From positions 62,001 to 126,000 of the forward strand of contig ML133386.1 in assembly GCA_003864495.1 (NCBI GenBank): a DNA stretch of 64,000 bases, given 5' to 3'. The notes below the pieces were generated by a model. That model was not told where the DNA came from. It did not search any database and saw only the letters and a program-made list of their open reading frames with translations. The stretch is from Nemopilema nomurai. Its lineage: Eukaryota > Cnidaria > Scyphozoa > Rhizostomeae > Rhizostomatidae. Position 1 is the stretch's first letter. Each line of letters opens with the position of its first letter. Shown here piece by piece: positions 26,126-39,500 of the stretch. Both the position numbers and the translations under genes were made by a program.

Positions 26126-28206
26126 ATATCAATCACATTGTTTCCTTGATAAACAACAAGGTTTGACAAACAATAATTTTTTCTAGATTAATGTTATTTA
26201 GTATTTATTTAAGTTGCATTATTGAGCATTCGGTTATACAGATCTTTAATGATGTCACTCTTTTGGAACATTTGAATTTATTTTATATCCTTGAGTTGAA
26301 TTTTTCTTATATTATTTAAAAATATATTTGATTACTGTTAATGAACTCCTGCAACTCATTTGAATATTTTTTTATTCAGCATAAGAAATTTGTGAATCTT
26401 GATTTGCATTAATTTTCTGTAGATTAGTTTAACACACCTGAATTAATGTTATATCATGGCTGTTCAATTATGGTATGCTGGTAGGTAAAAGTAGAATTGT
26501 ATGGCACCTTCACTAAAACCCTTGGAGCATGACTTGGTTATCCTATATGGCCAACAGATGTCACCTAAACTTTTTTTGAAATCTTTTAAAATGCAAAGTC
26601 AGCTTGTTAACACATGAATTTATTTATTAGATACATTTAAATTTTGCATTCATATTGTAGCAAAGGTTTTTGTAGAGATTTTTGAAAATTTGGTAGTAAA
26701 ATGACTTTTTGAGTTAATTAAATAGAAGCAGAATCACAAATTGTTTATAAATTTAATATTCCATTTGATAAATTATCTAATTTGAATAAATTTTAATTAC
26801 TGCTGCATATTTGTGTTTTTCAATGTTTCTTGTAATAGATGAAGAATACTCTGTGGTTTAGTAAAGAGTAGTTGAATATGAGAGAATATGAACAAGTCGA
26901 ACAAGAAAGAGTTCAATCTTCCCAGGGATTTGAACTTAGAAATACTTACCAAAAGTAAAAAGTTTATTTTGAGAAACTTGCTGATTGAAATTAATAGATT
27001 TTACGAAAAATTGCAGCATAAAAAAATTTTGATACAGAGTTTCATTTGATGTTAGCAAATGAAGAAATGCAAACACAATAAATCACCAAAATAGAAAAAC
27101 ATCATATCTGGAAAAAATATAAAATCAAATATATTATATTTTTTAAAAACTAAAACTCAGCTAAATATAAACTTTTCTTGGCACTAATTTTTATTAAATA
27201 GAATACCTCTGTTTAATTTGAAAAAGCTACAAACAATATGAATAATGCACTCATTTCTTCATTCACTCATCTAAGCATTTACGTAAGAAGCTTGTAGGGT
27301 ATTTTCATGCAGTGCAAAATCTATGTTTATCAGACTTGACCACTAATAACATTCTCTTCAGATAATAGTTGCACTTCAAGTAATTAAAATGCAAGAAGTA
27401 TCCCAAAAATTTATGAAACTGCTTAGCTCAAATTTTAAGGAAACTTCTTCAGAATAGTTCACGGGGGTGTTTGCAATGTGACAGGTGGGTAACATAAAAC
27501 CAAACAAGCTGGAACCAGCAGCCTTCATATACTTCTTTCCAGCAGCAAAAACCCTGCAGATCCAACTTTCAACATTTCTTTCAAATTAATTGCAAATTTA
27601 CAACAAACAACATATGAATAACAATAAAACTGTACTTTTTGCTGTTTATTTGGTCTTTTAAATTCTGGCTCATTAATTTCCAGATTGCCAACTTTCCCCA
27701 TTTTTCAGTACTATTCAGGCCCTCATTTGAATTGGGTCCTTGCCAATGTCAGTGGATGCTATGTTTTTACTAAGCCTTTTAGCAAAATTTGACAAAATTA
27801 GCAAAAAAATGTGTTAATAAGAGTGATTATGATACTTGAGAGAAAAAAAATAAAGAAGCAAAGAGGGGCAAGTGGATATTTTGTTGATATGACCTGAGAC
27901 TTTTGTGCAAAGAAAAAAGGAAAAGAATTAGAATGAAGAGCTTTATATTGTTTGTTTGCATACAGGAATGTTGTTTGAATCTTTCAAAGCAGAGGTTCAA
28001 GATTGCATCAAAAATGAAGAATATAATATAATTTTAACAGAAACAAAAAAATTTGTCTCTGATGATTCTAATTTTGTGTACACCCTATGCAATGGGACAA
28101 CTTTCAAACGGGGTTCCAGATTTTTGAGAAAGATGTTTAACTTTGCTTCATGTAAAGTTTTTTTAGGTCAAGTTCACAATCATTCATAGTCATTCAACAC
28201 CTTGCA
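26126..28206. other. 3' UTR of the KLHL gene and intergenic AT-rich DNA
   Basis: This is the interval between the convergent ends of the KLHL gene and CERS1-like gene A. It is very AT-rich, with AATAAA at 26785-26790 and 27077-27082 on the plus strand, and TTTATT at 27645-27650 (AATAAA on the minus strand). I see no gene. A 77-codon plus-strand frame at 27956-28189 resembles nothing I know. Confidence 0.5.
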
Positions 28207-31200
28207 TTAATGAAAATGCTGTTTCTTTACTGGAAGCTCATATATTACATTGTCCTTTATTTTCCTAACATTTCTTTGTTCAGACCAGCTAGGTGTCACT
28301 GATTGGCCATTGATGTGTGCCTCCTTATGGACGTAGTTGTTGTGTCCATTACAGAGTTTCCGCTTTTCAGCTATTTTGGTAACCTGCCCATTGTCATTAT
28401 TTAGATATTTTTCATCATCTATTGATTTCTCTCTGGGATCCTCAATTCCTCTTGACTTGTTTGTCAGGACACGATACACCAAGGCGACTATGTAACATGA
28501 CCAATAGAAATTCATGCCATACAAAGTCCAAAGTAAGCCATTCAAAAAGAAATAAAAAGGGGCATCAGGCAAAATCTTCCTTCCTTCATGTCCAGAAGAA
28601 AATAGGACAGCCATTGGGAAAACAATCATTCTGCATATAATCCTGCAAGAAAGTTATCAGTCATTGACTACAATAAATTACCGCAATTGCAAGCCTCAAT
28701 ATTCTTATGGACTTCATTCTTATAAAATGTGTATGCTTTATTGCTTGCTTTCAGTACATATTTGCATAACTAAAATTGTCACAAGTTTGGAATGAACATA
28801 GGAGCGCAATAGGGTGGAATTATCACATCAGTGGAATTATCAGTCCAAATTGCAAGACAAAGGAATTAATCCCAGTTGAATTGCCTGTGGTTTCCAGTGA
28901 TTTCAGAGGATTTCAGGTGGTTTCAGGTGGTTTCAGGTGATTTTAACTTTTAAAATATATGGGCCATAGACTGCCTCCCTAGAAAAGGCTTCATTACAAT
29001 GTTAGACTAAAAATTCAACATATGATGTATGGATGAAGTTAAATGCCAAAAAGAAGATAGGGCTAACTTTTGAAGCAGTTAGGGACTGAAAAGGTTTTGA
29101 GAAACTTGAGACACCTTTCCTTCAAATAATCTTTTAGTCAGGTGAAAACATTTGAATCTATTGTTGATTTAAATGACACGAGAAACAGGTAATAGAGGAA
29201 TGTTGAAGAAGGGTTCAAGGGAACAAATATTAAAGAGACGAATGGGGGGGGGGCAAAGTAATGAATATATGGGAAAAAGGTTGCTGAAAAATGCATAGGA
29301 AAAAAATTTACCAGGATACTGCAAAGCCAACAAATCCAAAGGTGACAATCTTGCCATAAATGTTTCTTTTACCATTCTCTCTATTTTGAAAGCATTTCAT
29401 AACCTTCGTGAATTCCAAGAAAACATCAGCAATATCATGGAGGAAAAGAACCACTAAGCCCATTCTATGGTACCTAGAAAACAAATATGAAATGCTTGCA
29501 ATTTTAGAATTGAAACTAATGCTTATCTAAATAGCAGGGTACATTAAAGATAAAAAAATTTTCAATACTTTATTTAAAATGCAAAGCAGTATGTTGTCAT
29601 TTTACAAAAGGCATAGTAAAATCCAAAAGGCAATAAGGAGACAAATTGTTTCAACTGACATCTATCAAAGAGGATCAACAAAACTTTCTCATACTATAGA
29701 TGTCTAGTTTTATTGCACCTTCTTCTCACTACAACCATCAATACATGGATTTTGCATTTTGCTTTGAGGATATGCTTTTTTCCAAGAATGCGTTTTAAAA
29801 CAAAAGTAGGGAAGCTTTGAAAATTAAAACTTATCTGTTGCATAGCTACAGATCTACCTACATTGGTGAAGCAGGTGGCTGAAATCAATTTTGAAAAAAT
29901 TCCAACAATCTCATATTATGGATGATTAAACTCAATTTCACATGACCCAGTGCTACAAATTAATCAATTTCACAGGGAAGAAAACTATTGGCAATATAAC
30001 CATCTATATTTTTGTGGGTGTCTTATTGATGAAATGAGGTAAAAAAACTCATCGCTAATTTATCCAATAAATTTGCTTTTTTGTAAATTTACTTAAAAAT
30101 TGAAATACATAGCAAATACACCACTTTGTCACAATAAAGAAGGTTTGTGATACAGCATTTTGGTTACCAAGGCAATGTCATCTCTAAGAATTTTCGTTGT
30201 CGAATTGTCAGACAGATGGGACAGATGGGGGTAGTTCGTAAAAAAATTATAACCTAAACTTGCTTTTGTCCAGGTAAAAAGCACCTTTTACGATAAATAA
30301 ACTTGTGCACCCACAAAATTAAACTGGTAGCTATTCAAGATGTTTGAAATAATTCTTTGTGCCAGCATCAAGAGGCTCAAAGGATAGGTCAGTGCTAACC
30401 TTGACAGACATTCCAAAACAACACATTCTAAAAAACCAATAAAAAGTATTTCATATCATTCAACTGATACCTCAGTCCTAATGAAAACACAATCAAAGAA
30501 ATTGTGAGAATGTGATGTAAAACCATCATGGCAGAATCATCTCTCCAAACATCCATGAAAAAGACTCCATATATCCCATGAATATAGAATCCGGCCTCTG
30601 CCACATATATCCAGTATATTTCTGAGGGCACTTCCATTCCAACATGCCAACCTGCAAGGATTATTGATACAGCCAATTGCACTTCAGCTTTCATCAAGGA
30701 TTAACAACTCAGTCTATTTAATAAACAAGATGCTGTTTGCAACAAATAACACACCTGATGGCATTATGATGTGCATATATGGATGGGTGTGCATATAATT
30801 TGCATTTCAAACGATAATGCCATTTCCTCATCCATTCTAAGGATATTCAGGCCATGTCTCTTGGATATAAGTATGCAAGAAATAATGGTACCTAATAAAT
30901 GGCAAAATAGCTTCAATTTGTGGCAACTGAGGACCTATTGTGGGATATTTTGGTGTTTAGCAGCATTTGTTTCATTGCAAAATGGCGGATGCTTTCAATT
31001 TTCCACAGAAAGAAGGATGCTACTTATTTTGAGTACAAACTTGACCCAATATCTCATTGTTGTAGATTCTTTAATTCTCGTGTGATGTATGTCCCATAGC
31101 TTCTGACTTCCTATCCCAAGACAAAAACATTCCGGACTGGGGAAATGCTTAAAGAGTCTGTACCAAGGCAATTTGAAATAACTGATGGGAGACCCAACTT

Positions 31201-32767
31201 CAAGTAACAAGCCTATCACTTCAAGTGTTGACTTCAAGAAGAGGCTTATTGCTGTAAACTCTTTTTAAGGGCTAGAGGAGGCAAAAGACAGCCACTGCCT
31301 CTAGCGTATGTCACTGTATAAAAGTAGGAGAAGGGTAGTACAGAGCCACAGCAGGCCGAAAGAATTATAAGATTTCATAATATATATATATTATATATAT
31401 GTATAGTGTCAATACAAAAGAGCAAAGGAAAAATTAAGCTACCTTTTCTGTTATTTTGAAAAAGAAAAGCTTGATATCAGTGTAACAAACTTTTCTAGAG
31501 ATATCTGTGACTCATGCTGCATGGTTAGTATTCCACATTTGTATCGCTCTAATTCATACAAAGCTTGTTGCACTGCAGCCTACAGTTTCAACATACACTG
31601 CTTTCTCGGGTTTAAGAATGGGTAAGATGTAATAAAAAAATGTACCTCGCCAGGGTGCCAAAGGATCAGTAAGAAATTCTGGGTATACAAACAGCAAAAC
31701 CACACACTCTATAGCATAAAATGTAGAATAAAGAAGTAGCTTGAAGCAGCTTTCTGGAAAAACCAGCTTGTCCTTGCTTCTGAACTTGAAGCTTTGCACT
31801 AATGGCTACAAAGAAAATGACAAAAATACAGTCAAATCAGAAAAACATAGCAACCTGTTTTTAAAAGCTTCTAGAAATGGGTAAATAAAAGTTACATGCA
31901 GATTCAAAGCACGCATATCAGGCAGTTAATGCTATTAAGAAAGTAAAATAATATTAAGAAAGTAAGTTTATTGCAAAAGTTTAAGGCAAATTATTTGTTG
32001 CATGCATGGACTAAAATCTTGAACAGGGTTGAAATGCGCATCGGCTCTGACCTTTCGTATCCAGAACCACCTGTCTCATTACTAAAGAATAAATCACTTT
32101 CCGGGTCAATAAAATAATTTGACAGATGTCAATTTTTACGCTGGCCACAAAACTCTTAAAAGTAAATAAGGGTAAAATACACGTAAAATACATTTGGATG
32201 CTTGTAAAATTGATCTTGAAGTGAAGCCTGCCTTAATTAGGAGTCATTAGTCCCACGGGCAAATTATGAGATTCTATATATAGCCGAAAACTAAAATCGG
32301 GCAACCTTTTTTCGCCAAAGAATTTTTAAAAAGATTTCAAAACCAAAATCGGACTTTTGTAATATGCTTCTGAATTTATCAACTTTTACCCTACGACAGT
32401 AAGAACGATTTAAAATTGAATAAAAGGATGCGGGAAGTGCGTTACATCTTTTTCGCATGTACATAACATTCTTAGCAGGTGATTTTGACGAGACATGTCT
32501 GAGTCCTGTTTGTAGATTATTAATTCTTCCACACACAAAAAAGATGGTTAGTCTAACCTTGAACAGTATGGAGGTGATCTGTTGTCGAAATAGAGTCAGC
32601 AGCAACGCAAACACCAATATGAATCCGAAATCTTTACCCTGCAGTGTAAGATAATCTCTCATCTCGCTGCAAAACTCGATGAAGAAATTTTTCGATGGTC
32701 CCCTGTCGCGCCATTCCACCTTACAAGTTTCCCAAATGAGCCCGAAAACTGAGAAAAAAGAAACCAT
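28207..32767 (-). CDS. CERS1: Ceramide synthase, CERS1-like, tandem copy A (five exons, 382 aa)
   Basis: Exons on the minus strand are 32767-32558, 31805-31646, 30651-30471, 29473-29312 and 28642-28207. All have GT-AG introns with phases 0, 1, 2, 2, totalling 383 codons with stop. The product is a multipass ER membrane enzyme of the TLC (TRAM-LAG1-CLN8) family. Such enzymes N-acylate sphingoid bases with acyl-CoA to make (dihydro)ceramide. The Lag1 motif is present: DVWRDDSAMMVLHHILT with the catalytic His pair, followed by RYHRMGLVVLFLHDIADV. The N-terminus is short (about 70 residues before the second exon) and has no Hox-like domain, as in vertebrate CERS1. WRDDS and HDIADV also recall CERS1. 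The C-terminal tail is hydrophilic and about 80 residues long. ER location and activity are inferred from the family. A second copy lies upstream at 36518-40573. Confidence 0.9.
28888..28945. repeat. Short 10-bp tandem repeat in CERS1-like A intron
   Basis: Copies of GTTTCAGGTG/GATTTCAGAG follow each other in the intron between exons 4 and 5. The repeat is degenerate. Confidence 0.6.
31376..31405. repeat. AT microsatellite
   Basis: About 30 bp of alternating TA/AT in an intron of CERS1-like A. A similar tract occurs at about 36430-36460, downstream of CERS1-like B. Confidence 0.7.
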
Positions 32768-35700
32768 GTCTTTGCTTCAGTAGCTTCCCCCTATGATCCA
32801 CCCTTCAAATATTTGGCTGTTCGTTCAATATTTGCCATCCTCAGGAGCAAATTATATCTGGAAGGCCTACCTCGACGAAACCAGTACAATGCTCATTTGA
32901 TCATCTGATAACTTTGCGGTGACCCTTGGCCTTTTGCACTTTGGAACTTGCGGCACACTTTCTCCTTCACAGTTTCTCGCAGTATCGTTATAGCTGATGT
33001 ACATTTTTCATTTTATTTTAACGATTTGCTACGTTTATCTTTATCAAAGAACCACGAGAATGATTTAACTGGAAAAAACTATCAAATTGAAACTGGGATC
33101 TAGACTTCTAATCAAAGTAACAGGGTAAATGAAAACCTAACGCAAATTGATCTATCATCTATTCAACAAATCGATCAAAGCATTGATTCCGATCAATATT
33201 GAAAAAACTACATGAAGTTAAGGTTACGTTAAACGCTTTCAACACGAAAATTGGTTTTTCCTTCCTAATTGCCAAAACTGTTCAAGGAATCTGGGTAAAC
33301 TATATATCATTCGATGCACAAGATTATAGCGTATCTAGCCAGGTCAAAATTATTGGCAAATAATGTTAAATTTTTTTTGCCATGCGAATTTATTGCTCAA
33401 AAAGTGTACCACCTTCAAAAGCTATTTTGTACCCTTGCGTTTGAGGTAACAAAACCTGACTTATACCAGCAGGAATTGCAGATCCTAAGCTACCAAAGTG
33501 TGTCTCAGATTTTTTAAATTCCTCCTCTTCTTGAAACTATACCCTGTCAAAAATTGGCAAACAATTTTTCCACCCTCCCGCAGCTGTATTTGGGTATAAA
33601 AGACGGACCAGAGCAAATAAAAAAATTGCATGGTTGTCCACATCTGCACTGTGTGCAAATTTTTGAGCCATTCGATTGGTTCCTTGGGTACAAAATAGCT
33701 TTTTCGTACCTGTATGTAGAGGAATTTCGTGTCCGGAGAAAATGGGATTTTACTGATCGCACTTGCGATGATACACATCGGGATCATATTACCAACAATG
33801 TAATCCGGGTCAAGTAGCTTAGGCTTTCATATCAATTAGCGTCTTTAAATAAGCACAACAACCCATGGATGTGCCATACTCTCACACAAACCACAGGAAG
33901 CAGAACAAGGATAAACAGCTTCACAGGTCGAGGGATTTGAAAACCGCTGCTAGAAACTTTGATAAGAAAATTGTGGAAACCTTCGTTTATACGGGATTTT
34001 CTCCATTTTCAAAACTTCTTCGAGCTTCAAACATGGTATCATTATGTACCTTATTAATTCGGCTATCAGAATGTGAAGTAATCGAAAAATTGATGTTTCC
34101 GTCCAGAAACGTTTACCGTAACCTTAAGCGATGCAGTAGCCCTTTGCACACGGAGACACTTGCACCAGACAGTAAAAAAGCTATACCGGAATGTAAGCGT
34201 GGGTTGTAATGCGGTGAGACGCACTGCCTAGAAAAACACTTCAGAATTTCGAATAGACACATGCATTTATTTCATGATACGATGCATCAGTGTACGAGTT
34301 ACTCAAAGCACATAAACTAGCTTTCGAACTTTCTAACTTATCATACTTGTGTCTATATACACAAACTTATTCAACTTACATACGTGCATGTTGGATGAGC
34401 ATTAACGAAACAATGATGAATACAACTTGACTGATAACTAACAAATCTAAGAAACTAAGGGTGTTTTGCCTATCTAGCAAAACTGATTTTGAACAACCAC
34501 CAAGAGAGGCAAGGAGTTAGGCCTACTAAACTCAACTAGCCAGTACTTTTAAGTCTATAAACAAAGCAAATCGATTTCTAAACGGCCGCGAAATATACTG
34601 GCAAAAACAAGAAAAATAAATCCCGTGTCTCTAATTCTATGCGAATAAAATTAGATCTGAGTCCTTATGAACCTAAATGCCAAAATATACCAAATAAATA
34701 CATATTAAGTACAAAAATTAAGTCGGGAAAATAATATTGATGGGTATTTTAAAGTAGTAACGCAGTTTGAATTCAGATACCATTAATTGTCATTTAAGCA
34801 TGCGGCACACATTTGAAATTTGTGAAAACGTCTTTAGGGAATTCTGAACAGCCATTTAGCAGAAACTCATTTGATTTACTTTAGCCGAGAAAAATCTTTA
34901 GTAAGGTTGACCACATTGCAAGAAATTGATGAAACATTTGTCTGGTAACCGACAGACCATCAGAACTATTCAAAAGTAAAAAGCAATAAATTGAAGCTGG
35001 ATATTTGCTATTTCGAACTGAGCCTTCTTTGCGACTAAAAGTGGTTGATGATATAAACTTCGCAAAGCTTATGCATAGAAGTGGGGAGGAATGATTATGA
35101 AATCCACTTTTCCTCTTACAAAAGCAAATGACAAAAGCTGGTCAAAAATTATAAAGTTACATCAAATACGTAAAAGAATAACCTATATTAGTAGCAAATC
35201 TATTAAAATAATTTTACATCTCGGGTAAAGATGTCTTACGATACGTTTAGCTAGTATTAAAACAACAAATTTATCCGGTTACAGAAACATTGAGCTTCCG
35301 GACTTGAAATACAAAATAACTAGCCACCCTAGCTGGTAAGCATAATAAATAACTTAAAGTTAAAGTTTCCAGGGCGAATAAGGCTGCCAGCTATGTAGCA
35401 TTGTTTAAACTACACAAAAATACGTCATAATTTGGCTGCCCGCTTTACAAAGGGAAGAATTCGGGAAACTTGAAATCCCTAAATCTCGCTGCATACAATA
35501 AGATTCATCTTCACTTAAACACCTTGCCTAACTTCGAAGTTTTTTATATTTCGAAGCATTGCTGCCAAAAAAACCAAATTTCAATAACAGTCACAATCCA
35601 TTGCAACTATTAATTTGGAAAAAATACAACGAAAAATATGTAACAAAAAGGGGAAAATTCGAAGACAGTTTTTTGCATACGGAAGTATGGGTTTCAATTA

Positions 35701-36517
35701 AGCGATTTCCAGCGGTCATTTTAAAGTTCTGGGAGGCGAAACCTTTGTATTTACTTACCATCAATGAAATCTATTCTTACAATGAAAATATTTACTGGGT
35801 GGATCAGGTGGCACAACGAAATCTTAAAAGACCAAGTTAAACTTAAATAGACATATTAAATAACCTGTCATAGAAATTCAGTTATAATGTTAAACTAAGC
35901 GATGAAATCTTCATTTATAATTAAAAAAAACCAGAATATAAATAAGTTCCAAGCATCAGCTAAATGATTCAATGAAATTATAGTCTGGTATTTAGAATGA
36001 CATTATTTGCAAGGGAATTTTAAAAATGTATATACTTCAAGTCCAGTTTGCAATACCTGTCTGTGGAAGCAAGAGGCAAGAACCTAGTTCCTCTTTCTGA
36101 CACCATTTGCTTGTGATTGTGCTGCAGAGAAAAAGAAAATTTCATAAAAACATCAAATGCAAATTTTTGAGAGAGAGAGAGGAAGATTAATATATACTTT
36201 AATATCAATAAGTCAAATTTAGGGCTGTCAGTCTATTATCAAACGGAATAACAGGTAAAGAGCTACCTTTAAAATTTTATCAATCAAAATTTTCAGCTGT
36301 TGCCACAAAAAAGGAACATTGAAAATTATCATTGGGGTTTATTCAGGGTCCTTTGCAGGTGACTAAGCCATTCTGACTGGTCAGAAAATAAGCTTTTGAA
36401 CAACAAATGATAGCATATTGTTAGATTTTACTAATATATATACATATATATATATATTTATAAATCATAAAGATTATATAGTTAAAATATCATTAATGCA
36501 GAGAAAAGAAACAAGCT
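32768..36517. other. Intergenic region between the two ceramide synthase copies
   Basis: It holds the putative promoter of copy A (near 32768) and the 3' flank of copy B. An AATAAA on the minus strand at 36338-36343 lies 175 bp past the copy B stop. An inverted-repeat element is listed separately. A plus-strand 114-codon frame (33865-34209) and minus-strand 100-codon frame (33485-33787) have no recognisable domain, and I do not call them genes. Confidence 0.5.
33417..33703. mobile_element. Candidate MITE or foldback element with 18-bp inverted repeats
   Basis: AAAAGCTATTTTGTACCC at 33417-33434 recurs as its exact reverse complement at 33686-33703, 251 bp apart. The enclosed DNA has no gene. 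No clear target duplication was found, so the true ends may lie outside these arms. Confidence 0.45.
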
Positions 36518-39500
36518 TTACTTACTAATCTTCTCTTCAGAATGTATGACACCATTCTGAGAATAGCCATTTTGAGCTGAACTACTTCCCAAAGCATTCC
36601 CATTCGCATTTTCTTTCTTTGTTGTACTCAACCACTGCTCATCTGTGACAGACAATTCTCGTGTATCCTCAATGCTCTTTGACTTTCCAACAATAATGCG
36701 GAATATCAACAATATGATAAAATATGACCACCAAACATTCATGCAGAAAAGAACCCAAAGAAGGCCATTGAAGAAGAAGTAAAATGGAGCATCAGGAAGC
36801 ACATTTCTAGCCACGTATCCAGTTGAGTACAGAACAATCAGTGGATATATGAATATTCTACAACCAATCCTGAGAGACAAAAAGTACAGTAAATACTTCA
36901 TTAGAAGTGTTATATATTTGATAAACAATTTAGGAAAAATAAAAAGAATATAAAATAAAGCCAACTTCTCATTTAAATTAAACTCAACAATGCAGGGCCG
37001 TAAATCTATCTTGTCAATTGGGGGGTCAGCTGAACCAATAACACAGAGCGATACCACTATACTAACATAACCAACCAACCTTAACAATAGTTTATTAGAG
37101 CTCGACAAAATGGCTATAGCATGAAAAAAGTGTAGTGCTAACCCAGGTACAAAGGATCCCATTTCTTTGGAAGAAAATGATATAAATTCTAACGCAAAAT
37201 CACTTTGCCCCAAATTTTTGGAGGATCCGGTCTCCCCATCCCCTCGGCATTTAAGGCCCTGCCACAATGTATCCCAAAAAATTTAGATATATATATTTAT
37301 ACTTATTATATAATACATGCCTTTCCCATTACATTTAGATAGGAAAGAGTGACTTAGTAGAAAACATGGAAAGTGAAAATTTAATGGAAAGCTGTCTCCT
37401 CTTGTACTGCAACTTTCAACTTACAATTTAACCATTGTCTATTCTGAGGCTTTTATCAAAGAATATTTACAAAGATACATGTGAATCACATATTTTCCAC
37501 CAAAAATGAGGGTAAACTGTGATCTTACCATGCAGAGGCAAAGAAAACGAACCCCAAACTTGTGATAATGGCATAGATTGACTTCTTTGATTTCTCCCTA
37601 TTCTGGAAACACTTGACAATTTTTGTCAGTTCTAGGAAAACATCTGCAATATCATGTAGAAAGAGGACAACAAGGCCCATCCTGTGATACCTAGGAAAAG
37701 TAAAAAATTCTAATTGAGCTTTGCTTCAAAGGTTTAAATAACAGCTAGAAATAAAATGTGCAAATAATAATTTGAAGCCTAAAAGGAAGATTGAAAGATA
37801 AAAGGAAACAGCAAAGAAATTATAAAACAATTCCAATTTTTCCTTAAATGCATGTATAATTGACTACACTCCTATGCAACACAGGACAAATATGAAATAT
37901 ACTGTCCATGGATTCATGTTGGTGTCTTAAATGCAATCTCTTTTTGCAACATTTTTCTAGCAATTTTGTAGATCCCTCATTATTTCTGTTAGCACTGACG
38001 CATTACCAAAAACTATTTCCTCCTTAAATCCAAAATGGCTGTGAGAATCTAATGTTTTCTGCTCAGTGAGGATCTCATTGGGCTGGAAGGAGCAAGCATG
38101 TCCTTGGGTCATAACTGTTACCTATTATCCTGATCATGACTGAAGGGCAAAAGGCTTTGCCTTCTGCTTAAGAGAGATTCTCTTAATGTCAGGTATGAAT
38201 TACTACCTATCTTCAGAGACAATCAAGCCTTAAAAAATCAGACAGGTCATTACCTTAGGCCTAGAGAGAAAACAATCAGTGAAATTGTTAGAACATGATG
38301 AAGAAGAAGCATCATGGAGTCATCTCTCCAAATGTCCATAAAGATTGTTCCATATATACCATGAATGTAAAACCCTGTTTCAGCTACATATATCCAGTAA
38401 ATATCTGAAGAAACACTCATGCCAGCATTCCACCCTACAAGTTACGAAACAATGACATCTTACCACATATGGTTAACTGAGAAAACCCAATTACGTAAAA
38501 CTACTGTAATATAAAAATTATGCCAAAACTTTTCAAATATGATGGTGTTTTCAAGCAAATGTTACCAATACTGCAGCAGCTTAAAGATTTTGCCGTTGCA
38601 TTCAGATTTTCTATGTATGACAGACAAGAAAATGAAGGAAATAAGTTGTGCAATTCTTTATCTCTGCCTTTAATTAAGATCCATTATCCTAATCAAGCTA
38701 CTGGCAGCAATATTAGCTTTTTATTTACATATGATTAAAGAGTTTTCAAGAAAAAAGCTGAACTGTTTGCATTCTAAACGAATGTTCTTTAATAAAGCAT
38801 TGCTTTTGGCTACATTTTAAATATTGATATAACACAGCTGTAGAATAGAAAAAGTCAAAATAAATATTGGCAAAAATAAGAAAAAAATCAAACCTTTCCA
38901 TGCTGCCCTTGGATCCGTAAGGAATTCTTTGTATGTCGAAAACAGAATAAGACATTCTGCAGTGTATAATGAGAAGTAGACCAAAAACTTAAATGTGCAT
39001 TCTGGAAAATTCGCTTTGTCTTTTATCCCAAAATCCAGCTTTTCTGCCAAAGGCTGAAAGGAAGTAGAGCAAACATAAGCTCAATACACTAAACATACAA
39101 AATTAAAAAAGTTTTACTACTTTAGGTTACATTACTGCATAAATATCACTACGCTTGAAAAGGTTACTGCATAAAGACTCTTGTTAGACTTTTTTTACAA
39201 TGCAATGATCAATAAGCCCTTTATCAAGGATCATCTGTTATGGCTGAATCTTTAAATTAAGTGGATCTAACAAGTCTCTCCACAACAATGAAACTATGAC
39301 TTTGATGGAAGCCAATGGTCACAAGATATAAGAAACAATACTGTTTTGGTACCTTGCTTCAAAACACTACTGCTCAGATATCACAAAATACTATCATGAA
39401 AGTAAACATATACTCTTGTTTCCCTTGGAATTGAATGCTAAGGCATCAAATATAGATGAGAGGTCTCAAAAGAAGAATCAATTTTTTAGCTACCAGAGGG

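Noticed and set aside
33485..33787. 100-codon minus-strand frame between the ceramide synthases
   Set aside because: It lies across the inverted-repeat element and matches no protein family.
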